Of a stretch of DNA of 64,000 nt, positions 47,335-57,019 are shown one piece after another. Within the stretch, counting starts at the first letter, position 1. Each line of letters opens with the position of its first letter. Below the pieces are notes generated by a model. It saw only the letters and a program-made list of their open reading frames with translations. It had not been told where the DNA came from and ran no database searches. The position numbers and the translations under genes are program-made. The DNA is from Desulfopila sp. IMCC35006 (lineage in GTDB: Bacteria; Desulfobacterota; Desulfobulbia; Desulfobulbales; Desulfocapsaceae), in assembly GCF_005116645.1 (NCBI RefSeq), contig NZ_SWCM01000010.1, positions 158,521 to 222,520 of the forward strand, read 5' to 3'.

Positions 47335-47691
47335 TTGGCCGGGCATCGACTTTTGAAAAGCTCCCTGATCCGCAAAGGTTGGGAGTTTGACGAAGTTTAC
47401 AGCAAGGGGAGGCGTTTGCACGGAAAAGGTTTTACTCTGATCTGCCGGACAAATTCGACCAGTACAAGCAGGTTGGGAATCAGTGTGCACCGAAAGATTC
47501 ATGGTGCGGTGAAGCGAAACCGTCTCAAGCGCATTATTCGGGAATCTTTCCGACTCGGGCAAAGCTGCTATCCGGCAGGAGCTGATATCGTCTTTGCCGT
47601 TCGTCCCGGTTTTTCTTTCGCCCACCCCGAAGATATCTGCGCTGCCCTGGCACCTCTGATAGCACCTGCTGCTGATAGTTTTACTTGTTGA
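47335..47691 (+). CDS. rnpA: Ribonuclease P protein component
   Basis: A 118-residue basic protein subunit of RNase P that helps the RNA cleave tRNA 5' leaders. The RNP-like signature [20 protein letters not shown] and the N-terminal [18 protein letters not shown] are seen. It starts with TTG two bases after rpmH; overlapping or alternative starts further upstream in rpmH cannot be excluded, as is known for this gene pair. Confidence 0.92.
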   Translation: MAGHRLLKSSLIRKGWEFDEVYSKGRRLHGKGFTLICRTNSTSTSRLGISVHRKIHGAVKRNRLKRIIRESFRLGQSCYPAGADIVFAVRPGFSFAHPEDICAALAPLIAPAADSFTC

Positions 47692-47704
47692 GCAGGTGTA
47701 CGAG

Positions 47705-47932
47705 ATGACAATAAGCAATATTCCAAAGGCGGTTTTCATTGGATTGGTGAGAGGGTACCAATATCTTATTTCACCACTTTTGCCCCCTACCTGCCGCTTT
47801 ATCCCCACCTGTTCAACGTATGCCATCCAGGCAATTGAAAAATATGGGGTTGTCCGGGGGTCCCTTATGGGAATACGCCGGATACTCCGATGCCACCCAT
47901 TTTCCCGAGGTGGGTATGATCCGGTACGGTAA
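47705..47932 (+). CDS. yidD: Membrane protein insertion efficiency factor YidD
   Basis: A 75-residue membrane-associated protein with the complete family pattern: [35 protein letters not shown] and [16 protein letters not shown] (three conserved Cys). It helps YidC-dependent insertion. The ATG at 47705 follows AGGTG; an in-frame GTG at 47696 is an alternative. It sits 13 bp after rnpA and 41 bp before yidC. Confidence 0.95.
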   Translation: MTISNIPKAVFIGLVRGYQYLISPLLPPTCRFIPTCSTYAIQAIEKYGVVRGSLMGIRRILRCHPFSRGGYDPVR

Positions 47933-47973
47933 ACAGACCGTAATCCGGTCTCACAAAAAATTACGGACAGTCC

Positions 47974-49653
47974 ATGGACACATATAGAGCTTTTTTAGCA
48001 ATCGTTATCTCTTTTATTATTCTACTTGGGTATCAATACTTTTTTGTCGGCTTTGACAAACCGGTTCCCGTCAGCGAGACAACTGAGCAATCAGCCCAGC
48101 CCGCACCGGCTCAACCGGTACAGCAGCCTGCCGCCGCCACTGCAGCCCAGGCACCGGCAATCGCACCGCTTCCGGCGCAGACCTTTGACCGTACGCCAAG
48201 AGATATTACCATTGACACAGACCTGTATACTGCGACCCTGTCTGAAGATGGCGGCACAATTACCAGTTTTGTCCTTAAAAAACAAAAGGAAACACATGAC
48301 AAGGATTCACCTGGCATGCAACTGGTTAAGACTACCGCCGCCGAAGGATATCCTCTGCAATTCGCCTGGGGCAGTGCTGTTGGCGCAAGAATACTCTATG
48401 ACAGTACCGTGCAGTCCCTCAAATTATCTGCAGACAAAAGCAAAGCTGAGTTGCGGATGACGGCAGATGCCGGCAACGGACTGGTGGTCGAACGCCTCTA
48501 CACATTTGACAACAGCAACTATCTGATCGATCTTTCCGTCACCGTTAAAAATCATGCCGATCACATCCTCCAGGGAGTTCCGCAACTGGGTCTGGTCAAT
48601 GCCCATTTTGAAGGGGTCGTCAGCCCATCGAATCGATTCCTGTTTGGTGGACCAGTAGCTTTTATTAATGGTGGATTGCAGGAGGTAAAGGCGAAAGATT
48701 TTGCTGATGCACCAAAAACGCTTCAGGGTGCAATAGAGTGGGCCGGCTACGAAGGAAATTATTTTCTCTGCGCGCTCATCCCAAAAGACGGGGCGGGCAA
48801 TTCGTTCACCATGCAGGGGAATGAGATGCTGGCAACCACTCAGCTCTCAGGAACACTTGAGACGCTTAAACCGGGGACGGAAAAGAGCTATGACTATCAT
48901 GTCTATTACGGACCTAAAAAATTAAAAATGCTGCAGAGTATTGGCTATAACCTGGATCGTTCGGTTAATTTCGGCTGGTTTGATGTCATCGCCAAACCGA
49001 CTCTCTGGCTGCTGAACATGTTTTACTCCTTTTGTCATAATTATGGCGTGTCCATTATTTTGGTTACTGTTCTCTTCAAGGCGGTTTTTTGGCCGATTTC
49101 GCAAAAGGGCATGAAATCGATGAAAAACATGCAGAAATTGCAGCCTAAGATGGCAAAAATAAAGGAAAAATATAAGAGTGACCCGACCAAGATGAATCAG
49201 GAGGTCATGAACCTCTACAAGACATACAAGGTCAATCCGCTTGGCGGGTGTCTGCCGATGGTGCTGCAGATCCCGGTCTTTTTTGCCCTGTATAAAGTGC
49301 TTCTGCAGTGTATTGAATTGCGCCATGCGCCATTTATGTTGTGGATTACCGATCTGTCTGCGCCTGATCGTCTCTACCTGGGATTTGACCTGCCCTACCT
49401 CGGTGGGCTGCCGGTATTGACTCTGCTCATGGGTGCGTCGATGTTTTTGCAGCAGAAACTGTCACCCAGTACGGCAGATCCTACTCAGGCGAAAATCATG
49501 ATGTTTTTGCCGGTGGTATTTACCTTTATGTTTCTCAATTTTGCATCGGGTTTGGTCTTGTATTGGTTTATCAACAACTTGCTTTCCATTCTTCAGCAGG
49601 TGCTTATTAATCGTGAAAGCAAGAAAACGGCTCTATCATCAGCTGCCAGCTGA
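47974..49653 (+). CDS. yidC: Membrane protein insertase YidC
   Basis: A 559-residue Gram-negative type YidC: an N-terminal transmembrane helix (FLAIVISFIILLGYQYFF), an Ala/Pro/Gln-rich linker, a large periplasmic beta domain (about 75-340), then the conserved insertase core of five helices starting near 345 (NYGVSIILVTVLFKAVFWP), with KMKEKYKSDPTKMNQE-type cytosolic hairpin (read as KIKEKYKSDPTKMNQ) and GGCLPMVLQIPVFFALY. Length and layout are normal. It inserts inner-membrane proteins alone or with Sec, and the F0 c subunit encoded here is a known type of substrate. Confidence 0.97.
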   Translation: MDTYRAFLAIVISFIILLGYQYFFVGFDKPVPVSETTEQSAQPAPAQPVQQPAAATAAQAPAIAPLPAQTFDRTPRDITIDTDLYTATLSEDGGTITSFVLKKQKETHDKDSPGMQLVKTTAAEGYPLQFAWGSAVGARILYDSTVQSLKLSADKSKAELRMTADAGNGLVVERLYTFDNSNYLIDLSVTVKNHADHILQGVPQLGLVNAHFEGVVSPSNRFLFGGPVAFINGGLQEVKAKDFADAPKTLQGAIEWAGYEGNYFLCALIPKDGAGNSFTMQGNEMLATTQLSGTLETLKPGTEKSYDYHVYYGPKKLKMLQSIGYNLDRSVNFGWFDVIAKPTLWLLNMFYSFCHNYGVSIILVTVLFKAVFWPISQKGMKSMKNMQKLQPKMAKIKEKYKSDPTKMNQEVMNLYKTYKVNPLGGCLPMVLQIPVFFALYKVLLQCIELRHAPFMLWITDLSAPDRLYLGFDLPYLGGLPVLTLLMGASMFLQQKLSPSTADPTQAKIMMFLPVVFTFMFLNFASGLVLYWFINNLLSILQQVLINRESKKTALSSAAS

Positions 49654-49731
49654 GATCGGCGGACAGACACGAATAAAAGCAGCTTAAATCACCGGATTTT
49701 GCGGTTGAGATATATTTGAGAAGGTAATTAA

Positions 49732-50748
49732 ATGTCTTTAGAAAAAAAAGATTTTTACGGCAAAGAGGTTGCGCTGGCAATCAAAAATGCTTGTGACACT
49801 TTAGGGGTCGCCCAGGAAAAACTTGAGATTGAAGTTGTTGAAACTGGAACTACAGGCATATTTGGTCTTATCCGTAAAAAGGCGCATATCCGTGTGTTGG
49901 TAAAACCTGACAATGAAGAGACTGACCTCTTTGCCGTCGAGGACTTTCTCAGTACCGACTCGGAAAGCGACAGGAAGTCAGAGCCGATCGAACCGAGTAC
50001 ACCCGCACCGGTGAAGCCTGAACAGACAAAACCCGAAAAGGTGAAGTCTGAAAAGGTGAAGCATGAAGCTGCGAAACCTGTCGCGGCTAAAGCAACGGAT
50101 ACAGTAGATACGAAAAAGGCGGAAGTGGGAAGCGAGCAGGACCAGGAGCAGGATATTATCGATGATGATGACGATGATATGCCAGTGGCTAAAGACACTG
50201 GCGTTGAGGTGAGTCCGGAAAGTTTGGAAATTGTCAAAACGGAAATCCTGCACCTTGTCGAGTTGATGGGCTTTCCCTCTACTGTTGAAATAGAAACTGC
50301 TGGTCAGTCGGTGGCTTGCACGCTTCGCGGTGAATTTGAGGAAAATTTAACCGGGGTGGATGGCAAGGTGCTGGACAGCCTGCAATATATTCTGCGTAAA
50401 ATAATCAGCCGCAAGGTGCCTGAAAGACTGAGAATCTCCATTAATGTCGGTGATTTTCGGGAAAAGAGGCTCGATGATTTAAAGCTCAGAGCTGTCGAAC
50501 TGGCGGCGCAGGTAAAAGAAGACGGCAAAACCCAGGTGCTTCCGGCTCTGAACCCTTCCGAGCGACGGGTCATCCATATGATTCTTCAGGAAGATAATGC
50601 TATTCGCAGCCGTTCGGTCGGTGACGGGCTGTTTAAAAAAATTCTCATCTATAAACCCGGAAAAGGCAATAAACCGACTGGCCGAAAACGTCCGCCGGCT
50701 AAAGGGCGGCAAAACAAATCCGGGCCCAAAAAAGACAGCAACAACTGA
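49732..50748 (+). CDS. khpB: RNA-binding protein KhpB (Jag/SpoIIIJ-associated)
   Basis: A 338-residue RNA-binding protein. Jag-N domain (about 1-55, with EVVETGTTGIFGLIRKKAHI), a disordered linker of about 110 residues with Lys-Pro-Glu-Val repeats (TKPEKVKSEKVKHEAAKP) followed by an acidic run (DDDDDD), then KH domain (about 165-235) and R3H domain with SERRVIHMILQEDNAI and RSVGDGLFKKILIYKP. A basic tail ends the protein. It acts with KhpA on mRNAs in other bacteria. It lies between yidC and mnmE as usual. Confidence 0.92.
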   Translation: MSLEKKDFYGKEVALAIKNACDTLGVAQEKLEIEVVETGTTGIFGLIRKKAHIRVLVKPDNEETDLFAVEDFLSTDSESDRKSEPIEPSTPAPVKPEQTKPEKVKSEKVKHEAAKPVAAKATDTVDTKKAEVGSEQDQEQDIIDDDDDDMPVAKDTGVEVSPESLEIVKTEILHLVELMGFPSTVEIETAGQSVACTLRGEFEENLTGVDGKVLDSLQYILRKIISRKVPERLRISINVGDFREKRLDDLKLRAVELAAQVKEDGKTQVLPALNPSERRVIHMILQEDNAIRSRSVGDGLFKKILIYKPGKGNKPTGRKRPPAKGRQNKSGPKKDSNN

Positions 50749-50770
50749 TTGCTGTTCCAGGAATTCCTGC

Positions 50771-52159
50771 ATGAACAACCTTGCCCGGCAAGAGACAATA
50801 GCCGCCATATCTACCCCTCCGGGTGCTGGCGGCATCGGTATAATCCGTATCAGTGGCAGTCAAGCCCTTCCCCTGCTCAAAAGCATTTTCCAGCCAAAGA
50901 AGACATCCTGTTGTTTTTGCAGCCACCAGCTGTACTATGGGCATATCCGACAGTCTGTAGACGGAAAAATTCTTGATGAAGTCCTGGCCGTCTATATGGC
51001 CGCGCCCCACACGTATACTCGGGAGGATGTCGTGGAGATCCACTGCCACGGCAGTTTTCTGGTACTGCAGAACGTGCTTGAGCTGATTCTTGACAGTGGG
51101 GCCGTTCTGGCCGAACCTGGTGAATTCACCAAGAGAGCTTTTCTTAACGGACGAATCGATCTTACCCGGGCCGAAGCGGTAATCGATGTGTTGTCGGCTA
51201 AAACCCGAAAAGGGGTTGATCTTGCCCAGGAGCAACTGTCCGGTGCCCTATATAACAAAATTGATCCGATTCGCCAGAGTCTCGTCCGCATGCGGGCGGT
51301 CATAGAGGTTGCCATCGATTTTCCGGACGAAGAGGTGGAGATAATCGATCACAGTGCTCTGCTTGATCAACTGGAAAGCGAAGTCACACAACCCCTCACC
51401 AACCTTCTGCAGAGTGCCGACCGGGGCCGATTGTACCGGGAGGGAATTTCTCTGGTCATCGCCGGTCTGCCCAATGTTGGCAAGTCAAGCCTGCTCAATA
51501 CTATTTTACAGGAAGAGCGCGCGCTGGTCACTGCTGTTCCGGGAACAACCCGGGATTCGATAGAGGAAATTGTCGATATTTACGGCATGCCGGTTCGTAT
51601 CATTGATACTGCGGGCATTCGAGATGATGCCGGGGAAGTCGAAGAACTTGGGATACAGCGGGCGAGGGATCTTATCAATAAAGCCGATCTCATCCTTTTC
51701 ATGATTGATGGCTCTCGGGAGTTGACCGACGCTGACCGTAAACTGTACGCTCAGGTAAAACATAAGCCATTATTGCCGGTACTCAACAAAATCGATCTCT
51801 GCGACGGTGGTCTTCCTGATCTTGCCTGTCTCGCTGATCTTGGCCGATGCGTAAAAATATCCGCCAGAGAACAGATCGGCATCGACCAGCTGAAGCAGGC
51901 CATCTTTGCGCTAATGACTTCCGGCAATGAGCAATGGGAAGAAGGCGGTTGCGCACCGAATGTTCGCCATAAACAGGCACTTGCAAAAGCGGTTGAGGCC
52001 GCTGCCCGGATTAGATTTGCCTGTGAAACCGGGTTGACCAATGATCTTATCGCGATCGACCTCCAGGAATGCCTCGATTTTCTCGCGGAGATTGTCGGTG
52101 AGACGACAACCGAAGATATACTCGATGTAATTTTTACACAGTTCTGCCTGGGGAAATAA
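50771..52159 (+). CDS. mnmE: tRNA modification GTPase MnmE
   Basis: A 462-residue GTPase, partner of MnmG in wobble-uridine modification. Tetrahydrofolate-binding N-terminal domain (IAAISTPPGAGGIGIIRISG), GTPase domain with G1 GLPNVGKSSLLN (near residue 233), G3 DTAGIR and G4 NKID, and the C-terminal catalytic cysteine in the final FCLGK. The ATG at 50771 starts the conserved sequence; the frame runs upstream into khpB without conservation. It ends the cluster, convergent with the TPR lipoprotein gene. Confidence 0.97.
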   Translation: MNNLARQETIAAISTPPGAGGIGIIRISGSQALPLLKSIFQPKKTSCCFCSHQLYYGHIRQSVDGKILDEVLAVYMAAPHTYTREDVVEIHCHGSFLVLQNVLELILDSGAVLAEPGEFTKRAFLNGRIDLTRAEAVIDVLSAKTRKGVDLAQEQLSGALYNKIDPIRQSLVRMRAVIEVAIDFPDEEVEIIDHSALLDQLESEVTQPLTNLLQSADRGRLYREGISLVIAGLPNVGKSSLLNTILQEERALVTAVPGTTRDSIEEIVDIYGMPVRIIDTAGIRDDAGEVEELGIQRARDLINKADLILFMIDGSRELTDADRKLYAQVKHKPLLPVLNKIDLCDGGLPDLACLADLGRCVKISAREQIGIDQLKQAIFALMTSGNEQWEEGGCAPNVRHKQALAKAVEAAARIRFACETGLTNDLIAIDLQECLDFLAEIVGETTTEDILDVIFTQFCLGK

Positions 52160-52192
52160 CCGGCGCACCAAAACATATCCCATTTGCATTCG

Positions 52193-52216
52193 GGGACAAA
52201 GCCCCTCTTTGTCTCA
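52193..52216. other. Hairpin between mnmE and the TPR lipoprotein gene
   Basis: GGGACAAAG pairs with CTTTGTCTC (one G-U) around a CCCCT loop in the 54-bp convergent gap, touching the stop of the minus-strand gene. No T run, so a weak terminator at best. Confidence 0.35.
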
Positions 52217-54493
52217 GCCCTTTTTCCACTGTTGTAATAATATTTCTGCATCCTTGCGCTCGGCAAATTCACTCTCGCTCGTCAGTATTTTTTCAATCGA
52301 CTGAATGGCTTCCAATTTTTGATCGTTACCATACAGGGCGAGAGCCAGGTGATATTGGATGGTAGGATTATCCGGGCTTGTCTCAAGAGCCTGTCTGAAT
52401 TGAGAGATGGCCAGCGAATATGATTTGCGTTTATAGTGCACCCAGCCCAGTGTATCGGCAATTTCCGGCTGCTCGGGAAGAGCTTGTTTGGCCTGCATTG
52501 CCAGTCGAAGGGCTTCGCCCAGATCTGCCCCTTCCTCTGAGGCAAGCAGCCAGGCCAGGTTATTGGATGCAGCGGGCAGATTAGGCTGGAGCTCCAGAGC
52601 TCTGGTATATTGTCTTTTAGCCTTGTCTAGTGCGCCCTGAACTTCATAGGCGGTTGCCAGGCCCATAATTCCGGCAATGGAGTCGGGCTTTTTACTCAGT
52701 AAATCTTCATACTGCGCAATAGTCGCATCGATTCTGCCCAGATGGCTTAAAAGCCGTGCGGCAAGGACATATCCCTGTGGATTGTCGGGGGCCAGCTCCT
52801 GAACTTTCTGGTAAGCATGCAGTGCTTCTTCATACTGCTTGTTTTTCGTTAAAAGTTCACCAAGCAAAAGATAGTGTCCTGCCGTGTTGCTTTTGGCGAT
52901 CTGGGCTTTCACAAAACTGATTCTCCCGGGTATGTCTGGTCCGAAGGTCAGTGCCGTCAGATAGTCGAGGGCTCTGGAGTTGTCGGGAGCCAGCTCCATC
53001 ACGTCGGCAAAGGTCTGTCTGGCTTTGTCTTTGTTATCCTGGCCAAGATAGGCGACGGCGAGACTTCCCAACAGTTCGGCATCGCCGGCAACTGCTTCCT
53101 GGTTTAAGTTCTCTATAAATTCAATAGCTTTTGCGTATTTTTTAGCCTGGACGAGGGATTTGGCAAGAATTTTCACTGCGATGGCATTACGCCCATTAAT
53201 ACGAACCGCAAGAGCTGCCTCTTTTTCCGCTTCGATGTTATTACCCTGGATCAGGTATATTTGCGCTGCGAGGGCATGGTATCGATCATTTGTCGGGTCA
53301 TTTTGCAAGGCTTGGTCGATATATTTCTGGGCCAGTTCCGCCTGGTCGAGTCGTAGCTGGGTAAGTGCAGTATAATAGAAGAGATCTGGCCATTTAGGAT
53401 AGTCAGCCAACAGCGGGGTGATAATCTGCATCGCTTCACTGTTTTTACCATCCCTGATAAGAAAGCGGGCTTTGATCAGATTTGCTCCTCCGTTGGCAGG
53501 GTTGGTTTTTAAAACGCTCTCCATGATTGCATGAGCCTGGTCGAATTTTTGCAAATCAAAACGCAGCTCGGCAAGTTCTACCTTGAGTTGCAAGTCATTC
53601 GGGAAATCAAGCAGTGCCGCTGTAAGTGTTTTTTCAGCTTTATCGAATTGTTGGTGTTTTGTATAAAAATGTGCCAGCATTAGTCTGGACGGGATTGATT
53701 TTTTGTCAATTGCAACAATTCTCAGCATTTCTTTTTCTGCTTTGTCTAGCTCGCCTTTTTGTTGATAGAGGTTGGCAAGGATCATGTGCATCTGGGGATT
53801 GTTGGGAAACTTGGGGATCATTGTATGGAGAAGCTTTTGTATGGCAGGCTCGTCTTTTTTCTGCTCGTAGAACATCAACATCGTTCGATAGTTGGCAATA
53901 TTATCGGGATTGAGTTGAATGGCCTTTTGGAATAATTTTTCACTTTCTGCCCATTTGTCCTGAGCTATAAGGATGCGCCCTTTGATATTGTAAAATCGGT
54001 CGTTGTCCGGCGCCTGAGCGATGGCTTTGTCGATCGACGCCTCGGCTTTGGCAAAATTGCCTTCAATAAGTTCAAGATTAGCCAGGAGAGCCAATCCATC
54101 CTGATAATTGGGGTCGACACGCAGGACCTGTTCGACAAATCTGCGGCTGTCGGCTTTTTTGCGGGAGAGGAGATAAAATTCCGCAACTTTTACCCCGGCA
54201 TCAAGATTTTTAGGATCAAGAGACGCTGTTCGCTGCAGTTCCCCGAAGGAAGCCTGCGCGTTGCCTGCCTTCATGTACAGCAGGCCCAACTGATACCTGG
54301 CCTTGGCAAATTTGGCATCGATTTGAATGGCATTTTTCAGCTCAAGAGCGGCTGCTTTATCGTCATTAATTTTTATGTACTCTAGAGCTCGCAGGTAATG
54401 TTTTTCTTTTTTTTCGTCGGGAGTTGAACAGGCTGTCAGAGTAGAAATCAAGAGTATAGTTAGAATTAAAACGGTGAAACGGGAGACAGTCAT
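52214..54493 (-). CDS. TPR lipoprotein of the exosortase/polysaccharide system (PrsT-like)
   Basis: A 759-residue lipoprotein. Its signal sequence ends with a lipobox (LLISTLTACS). Nearly the whole mature part is tetratricopeptide repeats (for example YQLGLLYMKAGNAQASFGEL and later ATAYEVQGALDKAKRQYTRA), about 18-20 helix pairs. This length, the lipobox and the position next to export, deacetylase, exosortase and EpsI genes fit the PEP-CTERM-system TPR protein PrsT. It probably scaffolds polysaccharide assembly in the periplasm. The ATG at 54493 is preferred over a TTG two codons upstream. It is divergent from the export gene. Confidence 0.85.
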   Translation of the reverse strand: MTVSRFTVLILTILLISTLTACSTPDEKKEKHYLRALEYIKINDDKAAALELKNAIQIDAKFAKARYQLGLLYMKAGNAQASFGELQRTASLDPKNLDAGVKVAEFYLLSRKKADSRRFVEQVLRVDPNYQDGLALLANLELIEGNFAKAEASIDKAIAQAPDNDRFYNIKGRILIAQDKWAESEKLFQKAIQLNPDNIANYRTMLMFYEQKKDEPAIQKLLHTMIPKFPNNPQMHMILANLYQQKGELDKAEKEMLRIVAIDKKSIPSRLMLAHFYTKHQQFDKAEKTLTAALLDFPNDLQLKVELAELRFDLQKFDQAHAIMESVLKTNPANGGANLIKARFLIRDGKNSEAMQIITPLLADYPKWPDLFYYTALTQLRLDQAELAQKYIDQALQNDPTNDRYHALAAQIYLIQGNNIEAEKEAALAVRINGRNAIAVKILAKSLVQAKKYAKAIEFIENLNQEAVAGDAELLGSLAVAYLGQDNKDKARQTFADVMELAPDNSRALDYLTALTFGPDIPGRISFVKAQIAKSNTAGHYLLLGELLTKNKQYEEALHAYQKVQELAPDNPQGYVLAARLLSHLGRIDATIAQYEDLLSKKPDSIAGIMGLATAYEVQGALDKAKRQYTRALELQPNLPAASNNLAWLLASEEGADLGEALRLAMQAKQALPEQPEIADTLGWVHYKRKSYSLAISQFRQALETSPDNPTIQYHLALALYGNDQKLEAIQSIEKILTSESEFAERKDAEILLQQWKKG

Positions 54494-54751
54494 GGGCAAA
54501 CCTAATGAAAGAGTTGGAATAACTTATTGATAAAAGATCACCGAACGTAAAAGGCAAACTTTTCGATCAGGATAGTTTATATATAAAGGAAGACTTTTTC
54601 TATCGAAAAAGGCATGGAAACATAATTTTTATTTTAAAGAGAAAAATGGCATCCGCTTATACTGGGGAGTGACAAACAAGTGCGGATATGATTTACTGGT
54701 TCATTGATAGGTTTTTTAATTGTTAAATTCTTCATAGATAGAGGGGGAACC

Positions 54752-55468
54752 ATGTCGAAATACGTAAACTTTTTGCTATTAACTACAATCGTGATGCTTT
54801 TCGGCAGCAGTGCGATGGCGGCACAATCTACAATTGATGTTCCTGTATCGAAGGAGTTAATGGCCAAAGCCCGTGAAAAAGTTATGTCTCAAGCAAAAAC
54901 AAATGCGAAAGGAGCAAACGAGTATGTCGTTGGTCCCGGTGACATACTCAGCGTCCAAGTCTATGGTGAGGGGGATATGTCGACAGAAGAGCCTGCGGTG
55001 GCAAAGAAGGATCTTATGGAGGACAGTCCACGCAGCAGCGTTGGCGGAGTAACCGTCCGCATGGACGGAAAAATTTCTCTCAAACACGTTGGTGATGTCG
55101 ATGCAGTTGGATTTACCCTGACGCAGCTTGCTGACTATTTGAAAATAATCTTTGCAACGGTCTATGATGATCCGGTCGTGACGGTTGTCCTCGCGCAAAG
55201 TAATAGCCAGCGATACACAGTTATGGGAAAAGTGGCCAAGCCGGGGATATTTTTTCTTGATTACCCCATCAATCTCGTTCAGGTAATCGCCCGGTGTGGT
55301 GGATTCGATCAATGGGCTAATTCCGAAATCACTGTCGTCAGAAAAGACGCCGGAACCGAACCTTTCAAAAATAATACTTTGCAATTTGATTATGATGATT
55401 TTCTAAAAGGAAAAGAATTAGAAAAAAATATCCTTATCAAGGCAGGCGATATAGTCATCGTACACTAA
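54752..55468 (+). CDS. Polysaccharide export protein (Wza-like)
   Basis: A 238-residue exported protein: signal peptide (FLLLTTIVMLFGSSAMA), a Poly_export domain beginning YVVGPGDILSVQVYGEGD, and a SLBB-type domain (YTVMGKVAKPGIFFL to ILIKAGDIVIVH). No lipobox is seen. It is the usual size of the export component in XrtA-type loci, shorter than full Wza. GAGGGGG precedes the ATG at 54752. First of the plus-strand run of locus genes. Confidence 0.88.
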   Translation: MSKYVNFLLLTTIVMLFGSSAMAAQSTIDVPVSKELMAKAREKVMSQAKTNAKGANEYVVGPGDILSVQVYGEGDMSTEEPAVAKKDLMEDSPRSSVGGVTVRMDGKISLKHVGDVDAVGFTLTQLADYLKIIFATVYDDPVVTVVLAQSNSQRYTVMGKVAKPGIFFLDYPINLVQVIARCGGFDQWANSEITVVRKDAGTEPFKNNTLQFDYDDFLKGKELEKNILIKAGDIVIVH

Positions 55469-55492
55469 TAATTTGGAGGCAACAAAACGCAG

Positions 55493-56899
55493 ATGTCTGA
55501 CACAATAAATTTGAAAACGATTACTGCCCTGGCGGTCATAGTCCTGATCATGATTCCCGAAGCTTCTTTTAGTCGGGACAACAGCTTGAAAGGTGGTTTA
55601 AGTATAGGTCTCGATAACGATAACCGAAGCTACGATAACTATAGTGACGACTATCGGCGTATCGTGCTCACTCCAATGATGCAATTCACAAGTCTCAGCG
55701 AGAGAGACAGTCTCGAAATGAAAGTTAACCCTGGCATCCGATACGATCTTATTGATTCCGGCACGGACTGGGACGCAAATCTGAACCTCGCAGCAAAAAG
55801 GTTCATGACCAAATCCTGGCAGCTTGGAATCACTAATAATTTTTTAAGATCTGACTATCAAAATACTGAGACCGGAATCTTGAGCGATCCTGCAAATCCT
55901 CCACAGGTGGTTGCTCCTCCGTCAACAGAGCCGCAGCTCTCTCCTAACCGATACAGGACGCTCTACTGGCTTAATACGCTGAATCTCTTCTCTGAGAATT
56001 TCTATAGAGAGAACAGCTCAATACGATTGGGCCTTGGTTATGATGTCTTAAGAAATGATGATTCGATTGCCAGTGGCGATCAGGACTACGATCGATATAC
56101 AGCCAGCGTAAGAAATGAACATCGATATAATCCGAGGTGGCGATCTACCCTGGATATGCAATTTGTTCGGGGTATTTATAAAGCAATTGAGTCAAATGTA
56201 ACGACTGGGTTGACAGGATATGGGCAGTCAGGGGATCTTGATGAATACCACTTGCTACTTGGGCTTGATAATGATTCGATTGTCCACAACCCGCTATCGC
56301 TCACCTACAATTATATTGGCACTGTATATGATGAAACTTCGTCGAATGACACTGACGTTCATCAGGCGCGTTTAACTTGGCGACGGGATTTTTCGCCTCG
56401 TATGTACACAAGACTCGGTGCTGGTCCATCCTACGAAAAAACCGAAGGCACAGATGCTAATTGGAGTTCAAACGGGATCGCCGAGGTGAATTATTCATTG
56501 GAGCATGGATTTGTTAATTTTCTGGTAGAAAAAAAATATGATACTGATAACTTCTCAGGGTCAAATGAGAATGGTGTTGTTGATTCCTGGAATTCCAGCC
56601 TTTCAGGGAGTTACCAGTTACAGAAAGATCTGACCTTGTCCGGTGTCCTCGCTTATACTTATGAGGACCGCCAACAACCCGTGATATCTCAGAGCAGTGG
56701 AGGGGTTCCCCAGTTGGAAAAATATCACAAGGATATTTACGTTGCCGGAACAGTACTGAAATATGGTTTCTGGCAATTTTACAATGCCAGTATTGCATAC
56801 ACCTACACAAAAGAGAATTCTGAGGTCGTAGGTGATGATTACGACGACCATCGCATTTTACTCACGCTCTCCTGGGAGAAAGAATTGTTCCACTGGTAA
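55493..56899 (+). CDS. Outer-membrane beta-barrel protein of the polysaccharide locus
   Basis: A 468-residue exported protein with alternating-polarity strands throughout (e.g. LKGGLSIGLDNDNRSYD, NLAAKRFMTKSWQLGI) and a C-terminal aromatic strand ending ELFHW, typical of a barrel inserted by the BAM complex. A signal peptide-like start ends near PEASFS. It resembles outer-membrane proteins found in PEP-CTERM/exosortase loci (TIGR03016-like), but family membership is not certain by eye. It could be the outer-membrane exit or a surface-anchoring component for the polymer. Confidence 0.75.
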   Translation: MSDTINLKTITALAVIVLIMIPEASFSRDNSLKGGLSIGLDNDNRSYDNYSDDYRRIVLTPMMQFTSLSERDSLEMKVNPGIRYDLIDSGTDWDANLNLAAKRFMTKSWQLGITNNFLRSDYQNTETGILSDPANPPQVVAPPSTEPQLSPNRYRTLYWLNTLNLFSENFYRENSSIRLGLGYDVLRNDDSIASGDQDYDRYTASVRNEHRYNPRWRSTLDMQFVRGIYKAIESNVTTGLTGYGQSGDLDEYHLLLGLDNDSIVHNPLSLTYNYIGTVYDETSSNDTDVHQARLTWRRDFSPRMYTRLGAGPSYEKTEGTDANWSSNGIAEVNYSLEHGFVNFLVEKKYDTDNFSGSNENGVVDSWNSSLSGSYQLQKDLTLSGVLAYTYEDRQQPVISQSSGGVPQLEKYHKDIYVAGTVLKYGFWQFYNASIAYTYTKENSEVVGDDYDDHRILLTLSWEKELFHW

Positions 56900-57019
56900 G
56901 TCATTGATTCTATGTATAATGTATTGAGTTGGATTCCTCATTGTTGCTAAGAAAACGCACATAAAATGGTTGAACAGAGATGAAGATGTGATGAAATTAG
57001 TATTACCAGAAAAGAATTG

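Noticed and set aside
54610..54720. Possible riboswitch before the export gene (ATCCGC...GCGGAT)
   Set aside because: Only a 6-bp stem, and the conserved bases of cyclic-di-GMP or other known riboswitch classes are not seen.
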